From JAUVKA01 sp964465145 (lineage in GTDB: Bacteria; Bacteroidota; Bacteroidia; Bacteroidales; UBA12481): a stretch of DNA of 20,554 nucleotides. Below the pieces are notes generated by a model. It was not told where the DNA came from, did no database searches, and worked only from the letters and a program-made list of their open reading frames with translations. The stretch is from NCBI GenBank assembly GCA_964465145.1, contig CAYXJR010000074.1, forward strand, positions 1-20,554, in the 5' to 3' direction. Within the stretch, counting starts at the first letter, position 1. Each line of letters begins with the position of its first letter. A program made the position numbers and the translations under genes. This document shows positions 1 to 8,632 of the stretch, piece by piece.

Positions 1-66
1 GTTTTTTGTTACTAAGATACTAATTATTTTATTAAGTTAGCACCATTACTGCCAGCAGGGGGGATA
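1..66. repeat. Left copy of terminal inverted repeat
   Basis: Bases 1-50 are an exact reverse complement of bases 20501-20550. The match continues imperfectly to about base 63, ending in a shared AGGGGGG run. Each copy lies just downstream of the 3' end of an outward-reading gene (the ABC permease here, the cyclophilin at the other end), and reading outward the two copies are identical. No transposase or other mobility gene lies between them. The likeliest reading is two members of a dispersed repeat or insertion-sequence end at which an assembly stopped; a real terminal repeat of a linear element is less likely. Confidence 0.85.
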
Positions 67-91
67 AGGGGGGGTACAGAGGGTTTTTTGG

Positions 92-117
92 TTACCTTTT
101 TTCCCTAAAAAAGGTAA
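92..117. terminator. Hairpin after the ABC permease gene, possible terminator
   Basis: An 11-bp perfect inverted repeat (TTACCTTTTTT at 92-102, AAAAAAGGTAA at 107-117) encloses a 4-nt loop. It starts about 10 bp past the permease stop codon. The stem is AT-rich and no clean U-tract follows it on the minus strand, so it is not a textbook Rho-independent terminator. Its position at the end of the transcription unit is the main argument for this call. Confidence 0.4.
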
Positions 118-126
118 AGAATATAT

Positions 127-3100
127 TTAGTCATTCCTCAATGCCGATACCAAATCGGTTTTTCTTATAGAGCTGTATGCCAGTAAAAAGATCCAGCAAA
201 TTCCATTAGTCATAATAATTCCCACCAGGAGGATTAAAAATCCTAATGAAACTTCTGAATGGGGATTTAACAACCCTGGCAAAACTGCAATGATGGCACT
301 TACTCCACCTGCCAATAATCCAGCAAATAGTAAGCCCAGATATTCATTCATAATAATACGCAGAATGAGTTTATTACTGAACCCCATGGCTTTAAACAAG
401 GCAAGCTCCTGACGTCGTTCCTGTAGATTTCGGACCAAAATTACCCCAAACCCTACAGTTCCTAACAATAAACCAAGAGCACCCAGTATCATAAAAATCG
501 ACAGATAAGTATTCTCCACCGAATTGAACTCTGCCAGTTTTTGTACAGTGGTTTGCATATCCCATCCAAAATCACGAAATCCCCTGCCTAGTTCAGCTTC
601 TGCCATCTCCGGATCCTTTACCTGGTCGAGAAGAAAAAAAGATGACCCGCTGCTTGATGGGAAATGTGAAAGAAAATACTCATCGGCAATTATCACATGC
701 CCCTGAAAGATAGAGTTGCCCAGGCCTCCGATTAAAAGCAGTTTCATCTCTGCCCCCAGCTCATCCTGATATATCAAAGTATCACCTACCTTTAAGCCAA
801 GTCCCCATTGAATAACAGTCTGGTCAGCAATAGCCGGGACAAGCCCCCCTTCCAAATCCTGATTAAGCGATCCCCATGGATCCTTTTTATCTAATTCTTC
901 TGTTTGGCTAATGAAATTAAACCGTCCCTTCAATTCTGCCGGGTCCACACCAAGGATGGCAGGCTGGGATATCTTATTGAGATTAAGACAACTCGCATCA
1001 TCACCAGTCAAATTTCTAAAATGCACAAACCTGTATTGGCCTTCAAGTCCATAGTTTGCCCTAACCCCCTCTATGTTAAGATTTTGGAGCACTGGGACCG
1101 TTGTTTCAATCAGGTATTGAAAACCTCCTGTTCCACTTGTCTTTTCTTCAGCATTTGCATAGGGATCCTTGTGATTTGATCCGGTGGTAACAACAAGAAA
1201 TACCCCAAGAGCAAAAAGAATTACCACTGACAAACTGCGTGTTCTGTTCCTGATACCGTTGCTAATGCTTAATTGAGTTATTCCAAAACTACTTTTAGTA
1301 ACAGGCTTAGTCATGGCAAGTATTCCTTCTACAAAAAGCAGGAATGATATCAGAAGCAGCCCCCCCGCCATGAAGAACATCCCCGGATCTTCAGATTTGT
1401 TGAGAAGAAATTGCATAAGTACAATCCCAAGCCCCAAAAATAGTGAAGCCCACTTGATTACCTTTTTAACTTTCCTAACAATGGGAGATAGCTTCTTATG
1501 GCTCTTTCTATGAAGTTCTATCAGCCTTCTCTTCAAATAGCTGTTAAGAGTTATATATAAGCTTGCCAGTACAATGATCAAACTTATCAAAGCGCCCGTA
1601 ACCATGGTTAGTGGATTGAAATATAAATCCAATGCATCTGTCCGCACAATCTCACTCCAGATATTATTGAGAGCTGAGAAAATCAATTTATTATATAATA
1701 TGGTCAGGGCCAAGCCAAAAAGCAGTCCACCAACAGTAGCAATTAAGCCCTCTGAAAAAATGATCTTCCTAATTCTGCTTTTTGAGAATCCCAGAATGGC
1801 GTATATTCCCAATTGTTGACTCCGGCTTTCAACTCCGAGAAGGAAGAGAACAATGATCAGGATTATACCAGCCAGCAAAAGAAAGAAACTTAATCCCATA
1901 AATAATTGACCAAAATCCGTCCCATTTTGTGCTGCCTTCCGCCCCTTGAATTGGGATTGGGAAATTTGGAAGCCCAATTCCGAAGGAGATATATTATCCA
2001 GCAGGGATTGTTCCAGTAGTGGCCTTTCACCAGTATTACCTTGATATCGGATTGCGGTACATTCCCCAAATCTATTACTCCACAATTCCTTGGAAGTGCT
2101 ATACGATACGATAGCCTTAGGAGTACCCTGGTAAGAATCCCAGTACTTCTCGTCTTTATCCCGTATTTTTTCAAGGTCAATCGGAATTCCTGCCTCCCAA
2201 TCCCTGCAATTCCCGGCATCCGACAGCCCCGGTAGATATGGCATAAGGCTGGAATCAGCCAGGGGGTCATCCATATCATAGACCCCACTAATCACAAATG
2301 ATGAGGACCTTTCTTCCAGCTCCCTCAACGGGCCAACCACAAAATATTGAAGATCAATGCTATCACCAATGCCAGCAGACAGATCCTCTGACAACCAGGA
2401 ATTGATGAGTATTTCGTCTTTACTGACAGCTTTCCCTTCAAGAGAGGAAACAAAAGAATAAGGAGCCTCACCTGCAATCGTACTAAGAGCATTCACAAAA
2501 TAAGTGAAAATGCATTCTTGTTCGGCCTGTATCTGCTGCGAAGAAGCCAGGATTTGATCCTCAATAAATACACGCTCAGAACTTAATTCCCAGCTTTTCT
2601 GATGTTCAAGGTAATGCAGATTCAGCCCATAGTCTGCCAGGCTAAATAAATTCCCGGCAAAGGATTCAATATCCAGAAAATCTGCTGGATCTTGATCTTC
2701 CAAAAGGATCAGATTCGTCCGGCCTTCCAGATCCATAATTTCATTTAGAAATTCAAGAGAGAAAAAAGCATTCATTGGAGAGGTCTGTGAGTTTTTCAGG
2801 TCGAAGCGGCCCAGAGCCTCATCACCAGCTATTCCTTTCACTTTTACCCGTACTGCCCGTGAAGTCTCATCCCCGGAAACAAAAGGGGCATTCATGGGGA
2901 TCAGGCTAGCTTTGCGAATTCGAAAAAGTAATTGATCCCCAATATTTACTTGAAGTTTTTTAGCCAAATTATCACTTATAATCACTTCCCCACTCCCAAG
3001 TTGGGCATAAAGGTCCTGATGACCAGCAAAATGATCAAATTTTTCATCCACCCCTAGTATCTGGATTCCAGGAATCCTTTGCTGTCCCCCATTGGCGACT

Positions 3101-3381
3101 GCGATTCCACGAAGTAAAAGTACCGCAGCACTCGGAATATGTCTAGCTGAATCAATACGACTGGCAAGATCTTCTGTAAAAAACCTATCGCCGGCAGTCA
3201 GGCTGTGGGTGGTTTTGCCTAATCTAATACCAACCTGACTTTCCAGACTTGAACGGACAGAGTCTCCAACTACCAGGGATCCGGTAATAACCGCCGTGCT
3301 AATTGCAATCCCCAGAGCAAGAACAAGGTTCTTTTTCCAATAAAAAAGGAAAGTCTGTATGATTAGCTTGAATTGGCTCAT
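127..3381 (-). CDS. ABC transporter permease, FtsX/YbbP-like, ten membrane helices
   Basis: This is a large inner-membrane permease that pairs with the ATPase upstream. An N-terminal helix (about residues 14-36 of the 1084-aa form) is followed by a long extracytoplasmic MacB-PCD-like region to about 495. A first FtsX core of three helices follows (about 500-620), then two helices (about 645-690), another helix near 720-735, a second extracytoplasmic region, and a second three-helix FtsX core near the C-terminus (about 955-1075). This duplicated layout is that of the YbbP family, whose members act with a LolD-like ATPase as mechanotransmitters or in moving hydrophobic substrates; the substrate here is unknown. 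The ATG at 3381 (MSQFKL) lies 4 bp after the ATPase stop and is preferred over an ATG at 3411, which would add ten residues and overlap the ATPase gene. No periplasmic adaptor or outer-membrane gene is nearby. Confidence 0.9.
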   Translation of the reverse strand: MSQFKLIIQTFLFYWKKNLVLALGIAISTAVITGSLVVGDSVRSSLESQVGIRLGKTTHSLTAGDRFFTEDLASRIDSARHIPSAAVLLLRGIAVANGGQQRIPGIQILGVDEKFDHFAGHQDLYAQLGSGEVIISDNLAKKLQVNIGDQLLFRIRKASLIPMNAPFVSGDETSRAVRVKVKGIAGDEALGRFDLKNSQTSPMNAFFSLEFLNEIMDLEGRTNLILLEDQDPADFLDIESFAGNLFSLADYGLNLHYLEHQKSWELSSERVFIEDQILASSQQIQAEQECIFTYFVNALSTIAGEAPYSFVSSLEGKAVSKDEILINSWLSEDLSAGIGDSIDLQYFVVGPLRELEERSSSFVISGVYDMDDPLADSSLMPYLPGLSDAGNCRDWEAGIPIDLEKIRDKDEKYWDSYQGTPKAIVSYSTSKELWSNRFGECTAIRYQGNTGERPLLEQSLLDNISPSELGFQISQSQFKGRKAAQNGTDFGQLFMGLSFFLLLAGIILIIVLFLLGVESRSQQLGIYAILGFSKSRIRKIIFSEGLIATVGGLLFGLALTILYNKLIFSALNNIWSEIVRTDALDLYFNPLTMVTGALISLIIVLASLYITLNSYLKRRLIELHRKSHKKLSPIVRKVKKVIKWASLFLGLGIVLMQFLLNKSEDPGMFFMAGGLLLISFLLFVEGILAMTKPVTKSSFGITQLSISNGIRNRTRSLSVVILFALGVFLVVTTGSNHKDPYANAEEKTSGTGGFQYLIETTVPVLQNLNIEGVRANYGLEGQYRFVHFRNLTGDDASCLNLNKISQPAILGVDPAELKGRFNFISQTEELDKKDPWGSLNQDLEGGLVPAIADQTVIQWGLGLKVGDTLIYQDELGAEMKLLLIGGLGNSIFQGHVIIADEYFLSHFPSSSGSSFFLLDQVKDPEMAEAELGRGFRDFGWDMQTTVQKLAEFNSVENTYLSIFMILGALGLLLGTVGFGVILVRNLQERRQELALFKAMGFSNKLILRIIMNEYLGLLFAGLLAGGVSAIIAVLPGLLNPHSEVSLGFLILLVGIIMTNGICWIFLLAYSSIRKTDLVSALRND

Positions 3382-3385
3382 TGAA

Positions 3386-4072
3386 TCAGGCTGTTTCTTC
3401 AAGGCGGCCATTTTTTATCATGTAGGCCTTGTCCATTTTTTTCGCCAGCTCCAATGAATGAGTAACGACAACTAATGTCAGCTTATCTTCACGATTGAAA
3501 TCCAGTAATAAATCGGCCAGGGTATTAGCATTTTCCTCATCCAGAGCCCCTGTGGGTTCATCAGCCAGCAAAAGAGAGGGATTATTTATCAATGACCGCA
3601 CAACTGCTGTTCTTTGGCATTCACCTCCTGATAATTCACCAGGTTTCTGATCCCGCAATTCCCATAGTCCTACCCGTTCCAGAAGTATCCTGGCCCGGTC
3701 TGAAACCTCGGATCTTTGATTACGTTTTGTTCCCGGCAGGCTTGGAAGCAACACATTTTCCAACAATGTGCACTGAGGCAAAAGGTGATGCTGCTGAAAA
3801 ACAAATCCGATCTCCTGGTTACGAAATTCTTCAAGATCTTTATTGTTCAATAATCCGATATCCAGACCCCTGAAAAAAATATTCCCGGTATCAGGTTTGT
3901 CCATCGTTCCTATCATATTCAGGAGAGTGGTTTTCCCCGATCCTGATGGCCCCACGATGGCAATTGCCTCGCCATCTGCCAAACGTAGGGATAAATCATC
4001 CAGTACTATCCTTTTTTTGCCCGGTCCGCCGGCCTCATAGGCCTTGTTGATTTTATCTATTCGAAGGAACAT
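3386..4072 (-). CDS. ABC transporter ATP-binding protein, LolD/MacB/YbbA type
   Basis: This is the cytoplasmic ATPase that powers the adjacent permease. The 228-aa protein has every expected motif: Walker A GPSGSGKTT at 41-49, Q-loop FVFQQ near 90-94, signature LSGGE at 147-151, Walker B LLLADE at 167-172, a D-loop (GALD) just after it, and the switch histidine in VVTHS near 205. The length and the LLADEPTGALD sequence place it in the MacB/LolD/FtsE group, which serves FtsX-type permeases. It is the first gene of a two-gene unit, and its stop lies 4 bp before the preferred permease start. A TATATTTG box at 4119-4126 and a purine-rich stretch (GGAAAGGAAAG) before the ATG support this start. 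Confidence 0.95.
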   Translation of the reverse strand: MFLRIDKINKAYEAGGPGKKRIVLDDLSLRLADGEAIAIVGPSGSGKTTLLNMIGTMDKPDTGNIFFRGLDIGLLNNKDLEEFRNQEIGFVFQQHHLLPQCTLLENVLLPSLPGTKRNQRSEVSDRARILLERVGLWELRDQKPGELSGGECQRTAVVRSLINNPSLLLADEPTGALDEENANTLADLLLDFNREDKLTLVVVTHSLELAKKMDKAYMIKNGRLEETA

Positions 4073-4118
4073 CTCAATTCTTTCCTTTCCTTTTATTTGA
4101 ACTTTTTATTGACTCTAA

Positions 4119-4149
4119 CAAATATAACATTTATAAAGGAAGGTTTAAA
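4119..4149 (-). promoter_or_regulatory. Bacteroidota-type promoter of the ABC transporter genes
   Basis: On the minus strand, TATATTTG (4119-4126) matches the TAnnTTTG -7 consensus exactly. Nineteen bases upstream lies TTTA (4146-4149), one base off the TTTG -33 element. The predicted leader is about 40 nt before the ATG at 4072. This is a consensus match only; no transcription start is known. Confidence 0.55.
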
Positions 4150-4170
4150 AAGGTTACGAAAGGTTACGAA
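4141..4170. repeat. Three tandem 10-bp repeats upstream of the ABC promoter
   Basis: AGGTTACGAA occurs twice back to back (4151-4160 and 4161-4170). A degenerate third unit, AGGTTTAAAA, lies at 4141-4150 and overlaps the -33 region. The period of about one helical turn is what direct-repeat-binding regulators such as LytTR proteins use, so this may be an operator. That role is inferred from layout alone. Confidence 0.5.
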
Positions 4171-4180
4171 ATAGATTATC

Positions 4181-4199
4181 CCGCCTGGCAGCAGGGCGG
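4181..4199. repeat. GC-rich hairpin in the divergent intergenic region
   Basis: CCGCCTG (4181-4187) can pair with the following CAGGGCGG, leaving one bulged G and a 4-nt loop. It is a small GC-rich palindrome in an otherwise AT-rich spacer. It resembles REP-like intergenic palindromes, but only this copy is visible, so its class is unknown. Confidence 0.4.
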
Positions 4200-4216
4200 C
4201 GAAAACAAATATTTAT

Positions 4217-4224
4217 TATCTTTA
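4217..4224 (+). promoter_or_regulatory. Possible -7 box for the small PLDc_N-like gene
   Basis: TATCTTTA matches the Bacteroidota TAnnTTTG -7 consensus except for its last base and lies 27 bp before the ATG at 4252. No convincing -33 element is seen at the right distance, so this is only a candidate. Confidence 0.25.
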
Positions 4225-4251
4225 TAATTCAGCAAAATAAATTATCCGTCC

Positions 4252-4473
4252 ATGACAATTGCATTTATTTTTTGGGGATTAGGCCTTTTCGCTATCCTCC
4301 TCATTTTTGCCCTCGTTCTTTTGTTACCCCTTATAGCCCTGATCGATATTATCAGGAGTGAATTTGAAGGAAATAACAAACTGCTCTGGGTACTGATAGT
4401 TCTATTCCTTCCATTTCTCGGATCGATTTTGTACTTCCTTTTGGGCCGGGATCAGAAATACAGAAGATACTGA
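4252..4473 (+). CDS. Small membrane protein, PLDc_N-type two-helix domain
   Basis: This 73-aa protein consists almost entirely of two hydrophobic helices (about residues 3-30 and 43-64). They are joined by a short polar link (IDIIRSEFEGNNKL), and the tail is basic (GRDQKYRRY). The pattern of an acidic/asparagine linker, a W-V-L-I-V-L-F-L-P-F-hG second helix and a final YFLLGR is that of the phospholipase D nuclease N-terminal family (PLDc_N). Despite the name, such stand-alone proteins have no catalytic domain, and their function is unknown. It is a single gene, divergent from the ABC transporter genes and convergent with the long operon. No neighbour suggests a role. Confidence 0.8.
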   Translation: MTIAFIFWGLGLFAILLIFALVLLLPLIALIDIIRSEFEGNNKLLWVLIVLFLPFLGSILYFLLGRDQKYRRY

Positions 4474-4622
4474 CCATTAATATTTTATCCCTACGACCGG
4501 CAAAAAGTTGGGACAAAATCCTTTAAAACCCAGGCAATAATCAGTAAAAAAATTTAGAAGAATTGAATAGAATTAAATGTTCTTGGTCAATGAATTGATA
4601 ACTCATAACTCATAATTCATAA
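4474..4622. other. Convergent intergenic spacer with 7-bp tandem repeats
   Basis: This stretch separates the plus-strand small membrane gene from the 3' end of the long minus-strand operon. Near its right end AACTCAT occurs twice (4600-4613), followed by AATTCAT (4614-4620). ATTAACC-like units then run into the last codons and stop of the glycosyltransferase gene (to about 4635). No clear stem-loop terminator was found for either gene. Confidence 0.6.
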
Positions 4623-5915
4623 TTAACCATTAACCCTCACCTTCTCATAAATCTCCACCACCTCCTGCGCCTGGGTGAAAATATTAAAATGCTCATCCAC
4701 ACCTGCACGTCCTTTGGAACCTAACTGTTCTAAAGATTCAGGCTTTGAAAGAAGATCATTTAGTTTCTCAGCCAAGGCCTCAGGAGTGTTTGGATGGTAC
4801 ATCACACCTCCCTCCGAAAGGGATATAATCTCAGGGAAAGCTCCTTCATCTGGCTGCAGCACAGGCACTCCGGAAGCCAAGGCCTCTAGAAGATAAAGGC
4901 CGAATGCCAGTTCTTTTCTTACGGGAACAGAGATAAGGGAAACATTATTGAAAACCTCCAGCCTTCCCTCTTCCTCAAAGTCCTCCCAAAAATCGACCTC
5001 ATGTTCAAGATTATTTTCCCGGATTTTCTTCTTTATTTCTTTAATAAATCGTTTATCAGCACCTGTTGATCCCCCCGTAAGTATTAAGCGAATATCTTCA
5101 TTTCCCGGCATTCTTTTTAATCTTATGAAGGCTTCCACCAGGATGTCAAGCCCATTGTCGTAACATAAACGTGAAATAAAACCAATATTCCTTGGCTTTC
5201 CCTTCATTGGCCTGACGGGATATTCCTCCATATCCACCCCCAGATAGATGCTGTGTATTTTGCTCGCCGGAATATCCATTCTTTTCTGCATCAGATCTGA
5301 ATAATACCGACTCACACCGATGAAAGCATCCACATATTCTGATTTTTCATGCATCAGTTGCCAAACCTTTTCCTGGTGTTGCTGATCCATCACATCCACC
5401 CAGCCATCTTCGTCCTGTAAAGAACAAACAATAGACGACCCAAGTTTTTCTTTGAGCCTGGGTGCTAACCCCAACAACAGGGCATTGGAAATATGAATGA
5501 CGTCAGGCTCACAATGGCTGGCTATCCAATCCACCATTCTTTCGAGCTCTTCCTTCTGTTTTCCATGCTCCCCCAAAAGCATACTCACTGTCATCTCATC
5601 CAACCCCTTAGCATCAGTTGAACCCGACATTCTGGCGGCCATTCTCATCATCGGCTTAGAATTAAGAAGCCGGGTAACCCAGGCCGGGGCCTTTCTGAAA
5701 ACCGGATAAAGCTGCTGCAAATAAGTCCCGATGGCCCCATAGAATACAGGTACATCACCATTATCATCCTCATGGCCAAATAGGGGCAAATACATTGGAA
5801 GCTTAACAACCTGGTGTCCCATTTTTCGTAGAGCATCAACATACTTACTGTCGCGTAAACAGTTACCACAGTAAAAATTTCCTCCTGAGCCGGGTATTAT
5901 GTGTAATATCTTCAT
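4623..5915 (-). CDS. Glycosyltransferase, GT4 family-like
   Basis: This 430-aa cytoplasmic GT-B fold enzyme probably transfers sugar from a nucleotide-sugar donor. The N-terminal acceptor domain begins MKILHIIPGSGGN. The C-terminal Rossmann domain begins near 240 (RNIGFISRL...NGLDILVEAF), has the donor-site region LILTGGS near 278, and ends in the usual alpha-helical tail. In the conserved E-x7-E motif the second glutamate is present (E344 in LYLLEALASGVPV). The first position is leucine, with a glutamate one residue earlier (E335), so the motif is slightly altered. It is the last gene of the operon, 31 bp after a secreted propeller gene, the widest gap in the unit, so it may be only loosely linked in function. 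The acceptor cannot be predicted. Confidence 0.88.
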   Translation of the reverse strand: MKILHIIPGSGGNFYCGNCLRDSKYVDALRKMGHQVVKLPMYLPLFGHEDDNGDVPVFYGAIGTYLQQLYPVFRKAPAWVTRLLNSKPMMRMAARMSGSTDAKGLDEMTVSMLLGEHGKQKEELERMVDWIASHCEPDVIHISNALLLGLAPRLKEKLGSSIVCSLQDEDGWVDVMDQQHQEKVWQLMHEKSEYVDAFIGVSRYYSDLMQKRMDIPASKIHSIYLGVDMEEYPVRPMKGKPRNIGFISRLCYDNGLDILVEAFIRLKRMPGNEDIRLILTGGSTGADKRFIKEIKKKIRENNLEHEVDFWEDFEEEGRLEVFNNVSLISVPVRKELAFGLYLLEALASGVPVLQPDEGAFPEIISLSEGGVMYHPNTPEALAEKLNDLLSKPESLEQLGSKGRAGVDEHFNIFTQAQEVVEIYEKVRVNG

Positions 5916-5946
5916 GTCTAATTCAAAAAATCAAAAACACCAAAAC

Positions 5947-7065
5947 TTAATTCCCAAAACAATGTATATTCCCATCCTCACAGGCAATAATAATCTTTTT
6001 GTCTACCAGGGCAGGGGTTGCCGTAATTGGGCTTCCTATTTCGTACGACCAAATCAACTCACCCCCAGATAGTGTAAGAAATTGCAGGTCGCCACGCATG
6101 TTGCACACGAGAATATTTGTACCTGCTATCACCGGAGAGGCATCAACACGGCCTCCGGAATTATATTTCCAAACCAATTCCCCTGTTTTTTTCTTAAAAC
6201 AATAAACAAATTTATCACGTCCGGCGGTTACCACATAGTCACCGGATAATGCCGGAGAGGCAATAAAAGGAAGTTGGGCCTGATCATTACTGTATTTCCA
6301 AACAACTGCTCCCTTATCAAGGTCAACACAACTAAAACCCCCGTCATAATCCCCAACATAGGCTTTACCATTGTCCAATGATACGGATCCTGCAACATAG
6401 GTAGCCACATCAACCTTGGCTTCAGCCATACCGGTTGGGATATTCACCACATGCAGGAAACCATCACAACCCCCAAACACAGCTCTGTCGTCAGCACAGG
6501 ATGCTGCCCCGTTAATAAAATTGTCCGACTCGTATTTCCACAAGCCAAGCCCGGTTTTGGCATCTACACAATGCAGGTAATAATCATAGCTGCCCACCAA
6601 TAAATAAACCTTCTTATCTATCTTCCAATAATTTACCGATCCCATAATTTGATTTTCGGTTTCGTATTTCCAGATTTCCCGGCCCGATTTAAGGTCCAGG
6701 GCAAATAACTCTCCATCAAGGTTACCAAAATAGACCCTGTTATCCAGAATCAGGGCCGGGGCTTCAATGCTGCTCTGAGTCTCAAATTTCCAAAGTAATT
6801 TTCCCTCCATGCTCAGAGCGAATATCACTCCATCAACTGATCCGGCAACAATAATTCCATTGCAGGCAACAGGAGAGGATTTAATTGCATCGCTGGCCTT
6901 AAAGGACCATAACAGATCTGGATTTTTAGGTAAGTTGCCCGTGGAATAGCCTTTTAAAGACGGATCTCCACGGAAGATTGGCCAACAATCCTGGGCTTCA
7001 ACTACCATGGCTGAGAAAAGAAAAACCAGACTTAAGAATAATCCTTGTACAAGCTTCATCAGCAT
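5947..7065 (-). CDS. Secreted PQQ-like (BamB-like) beta-propeller protein
   Basis: The 372-aa protein begins with a Sec signal peptide (hydrophobic to about residue 22, likely cleaved after VEA) and then forms a repeat protein. At least seven blades follow the pattern G-x-x-x-W-K-(Y/F)...SP...VY-G-x-x-DG-x-x-x-C-x-D, seen in EGKLLWKFE, SGREIWKYE, TGLGLWKYE, KGAVVWKYS, TGELVWKYN and GGELIWSYE. This is the PQQ_2/BamB-like propeller family. True PQQ dehydrogenases carry a vicinal Cys-Cys pair near the cofactor and are longer; neither holds here, so cofactor binding is not supported. It starts 7 bp after the flavoprotein gene in the same operon. It may be a periplasmic scaffold or a binding partner of the redox proteins. 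It is not likely to be BamB itself, given the absence of Bam genes and the presence of several paralogues. Confidence 0.88.
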   Translation of the reverse strand: MLMKLVQGLFLSLVFLFSAMVVEAQDCWPIFRGDPSLKGYSTGNLPKNPDLLWSFKASDAIKSSPVACNGIIVAGSVDGVIFALSMEGKLLWKFETQSSIEAPALILDNRVYFGNLDGELFALDLKSGREIWKYETENQIMGSVNYWKIDKKVYLLVGSYDYYLHCVDAKTGLGLWKYESDNFINGAASCADDRAVFGGCDGFLHVVNIPTGMAEAKVDVATYVAGSVSLDNGKAYVGDYDGGFSCVDLDKGAVVWKYSNDQAQLPFIASPALSGDYVVTAGRDKFVYCFKKKTGELVWKYNSGGRVDASPVIAGTNILVCNMRGDLQFLTLSGGELIWSYEIGSPITATPALVDKKIIIACEDGNIHCFGN

Positions 7066-7072
7066 AAATATA

Positions 7073-8632
7073 TTATTTTTTTGATAAGGCTCCAGTCGGA
7101 CAGGCTTCAGCTACAAGTAGAGCAGTTGTTGTCAATCCTTTCTGCAAGCCCTCGTTGAACGGCACTCCTATACGCACATCAAAACCTCTGCCAATAAAGC
7201 TCAGTCCAAACTCTTCCTGATGCTTTCGGGTTAATCTGACACATATTCCACATTTAATGCATTTCTGCGGTTCATATATTACCGCTTCATGCTGGTTATA
7301 TTTTTCTGTCTCCACACGGGCTTCTGAGTAAAAACTCCTTTGATTTGCCTGGTATTCATCCGATAAGTCCCTTAGAGTGCAATTATCCTTCTCCCTGCAG
7401 TCGCAATGCATACAACGAGCAGCCTCCATTATTACCTCTTCATTAGTCAATCCTACGGCCATTCCCCTTGATGGCTCTACCCGTTTGTCATTGGTGGCTT
7501 CTTTCAAAAACTCAATATGCTCTTTTTCAGTCAGTTTGCCGAAGCGGGAATTAAACATCCTGGGTTCGCCTGTTACTCTCTGTCCAGAAAGAAACTGGTC
7601 AATCGAAAAAGCAACTTCCTTTCCCTGCCCCACAGCTCGTACAGCTAATTTGGAAGCCCTGAGAGCATTCCCTATGGCAAAAATTTTGGGATTAGATGAT
7701 TGGTATCCGGGTTTACTTACCTCAAATCCCTTGGATCCCGTCTCAAGGTCCCAATCACCATGCTCAGATCCCTGGCCAATAGCTATAACCACAGCATCAG
7801 CTTCATCCATTAATGAATGGAACAATTTTTTATCAACCTGAACTCCATATTCGCAGCTGACACCAGTTTTTAAAATTCTATCTATCTCCTGATTTAACAC
7901 TTCTTCAGGCAATTTATCTTTTAACTCTTCCACTCTAAGGTCTCCACCTGCACGAGATTCCTTTTCATAAATGGTCACTTTATGGCCACTTATCCTCAGA
8001 TAATAAGCTGCCGCCAAACCGGCTGGACCTGCACCAATTACCGCAATACTCTTTCCTGTCTCCTCCTGAATAGCTGGCATAAAGGGCTTATTCTGCTTTA
8101 GGTCTTCATCAGCTGAATTTCTTTTAAGTAGACAAATAGATACTGCACCATCAATACCCTTTCTACGGCAGGCAGCTTCGCAGGGAGCGGGGCAAATCCT
8201 CCCCAATACCGCAGGAAGGGCAATATCTTTTTTCACTACCTCCAGAGCCTCAGCTGTTTTACCCTCTGCCAATAAACGGTTCATCAATGGGATGTCCATA
8301 TGGGCAGGGCAGCTGGTCTGGCAAGGAGCCTCACAATCACCAACATGCTCACTCAGTAATAGTTCCAGGGCTATTTTGCGTGCCTCCATCACCTCCTCAT
8401 CCCCGGTAATTATCTGCATCCCTTCTTCTACCCTCGTGGAACAAGATGGGAAAAGCTTACCTGAAACAGCATTCTTTACGAGGCAAACCATGCAGGAAGC
8501 AAAATGCTCAACATCCTCATTTTCACACATTACCGGAATATGAATCCCAGCCTCTAAGGCAGCCTCACGAACCGTTGAACCGGACTGAACTGTCAGGGTT
8601 TGATTATTTATTTTGATTTCTATCTTTTCCAT
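7073..8632 (-). CDS. GltD-like FAD/Fe-S oxidoreductase subunit without the NADPH domain
   Basis: This 519-aa cytoplasmic subunit has an N-terminal NuoG-like [2Fe-2S] ferredoxin domain (C36, C47, C50, C64). A GltD-type double [4Fe-4S] region follows (C100, C104, C108, C147, C151, C155 and neighbours), then an FAD-binding segment (GAGPAG at 200-205, final ...NPKIFAIGNA near 314-323). Two further cysteine groups end the chain (C407/C410/C412/C418 and C458/C461/C464/C511). In GltD and NfnB the FAD domain is interrupted by a second Rossmann domain that binds NADPH. Here only about 120 residues separate the two halves of the FAD domain and no second GxGxx(G/A) motif is visible, so that domain seems absent. 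The ATG at 8632 overlaps the upstream stop (TAATG), showing translational coupling to the NuoEF-like subunit; an upstream in-frame start at 8683 is rejected. The domain mix recalls the Stn-type transhydrogenase subunit, but the missing domain argues for a different reaction. Confidence 0.85.
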   Translation of the reverse strand: MEKIEIKINNQTLTVQSGSTVREAALEAGIHIPVMCENEDVEHFASCMVCLVKNAVSGKLFPSCSTRVEEGMQIITGDEEVMEARKIALELLLSEHVGDCEAPCQTSCPAHMDIPLMNRLLAEGKTAEALEVVKKDIALPAVLGRICPAPCEAACRRKGIDGAVSICLLKRNSADEDLKQNKPFMPAIQEETGKSIAVIGAGPAGLAAAYYLRISGHKVTIYEKESRAGGDLRVEELKDKLPEEVLNQEIDRILKTGVSCEYGVQVDKKLFHSLMDEADAVVIAIGQGSEHGDWDLETGSKGFEVSKPGYQSSNPKIFAIGNALRASKLAVRAVGQGKEVAFSIDQFLSGQRVTGEPRMFNSRFGKLTEKEHIEFLKEATNDKRVEPSRGMAVGLTNEEVIMEAARCMHCDCREKDNCTLRDLSDEYQANQRSFYSEARVETEKYNQHEAVIYEPQKCIKCGICVRLTRKHQEEFGLSFIGRGFDVRIGVPFNEGLQKGLTTTALLVAEACPTGALSKK

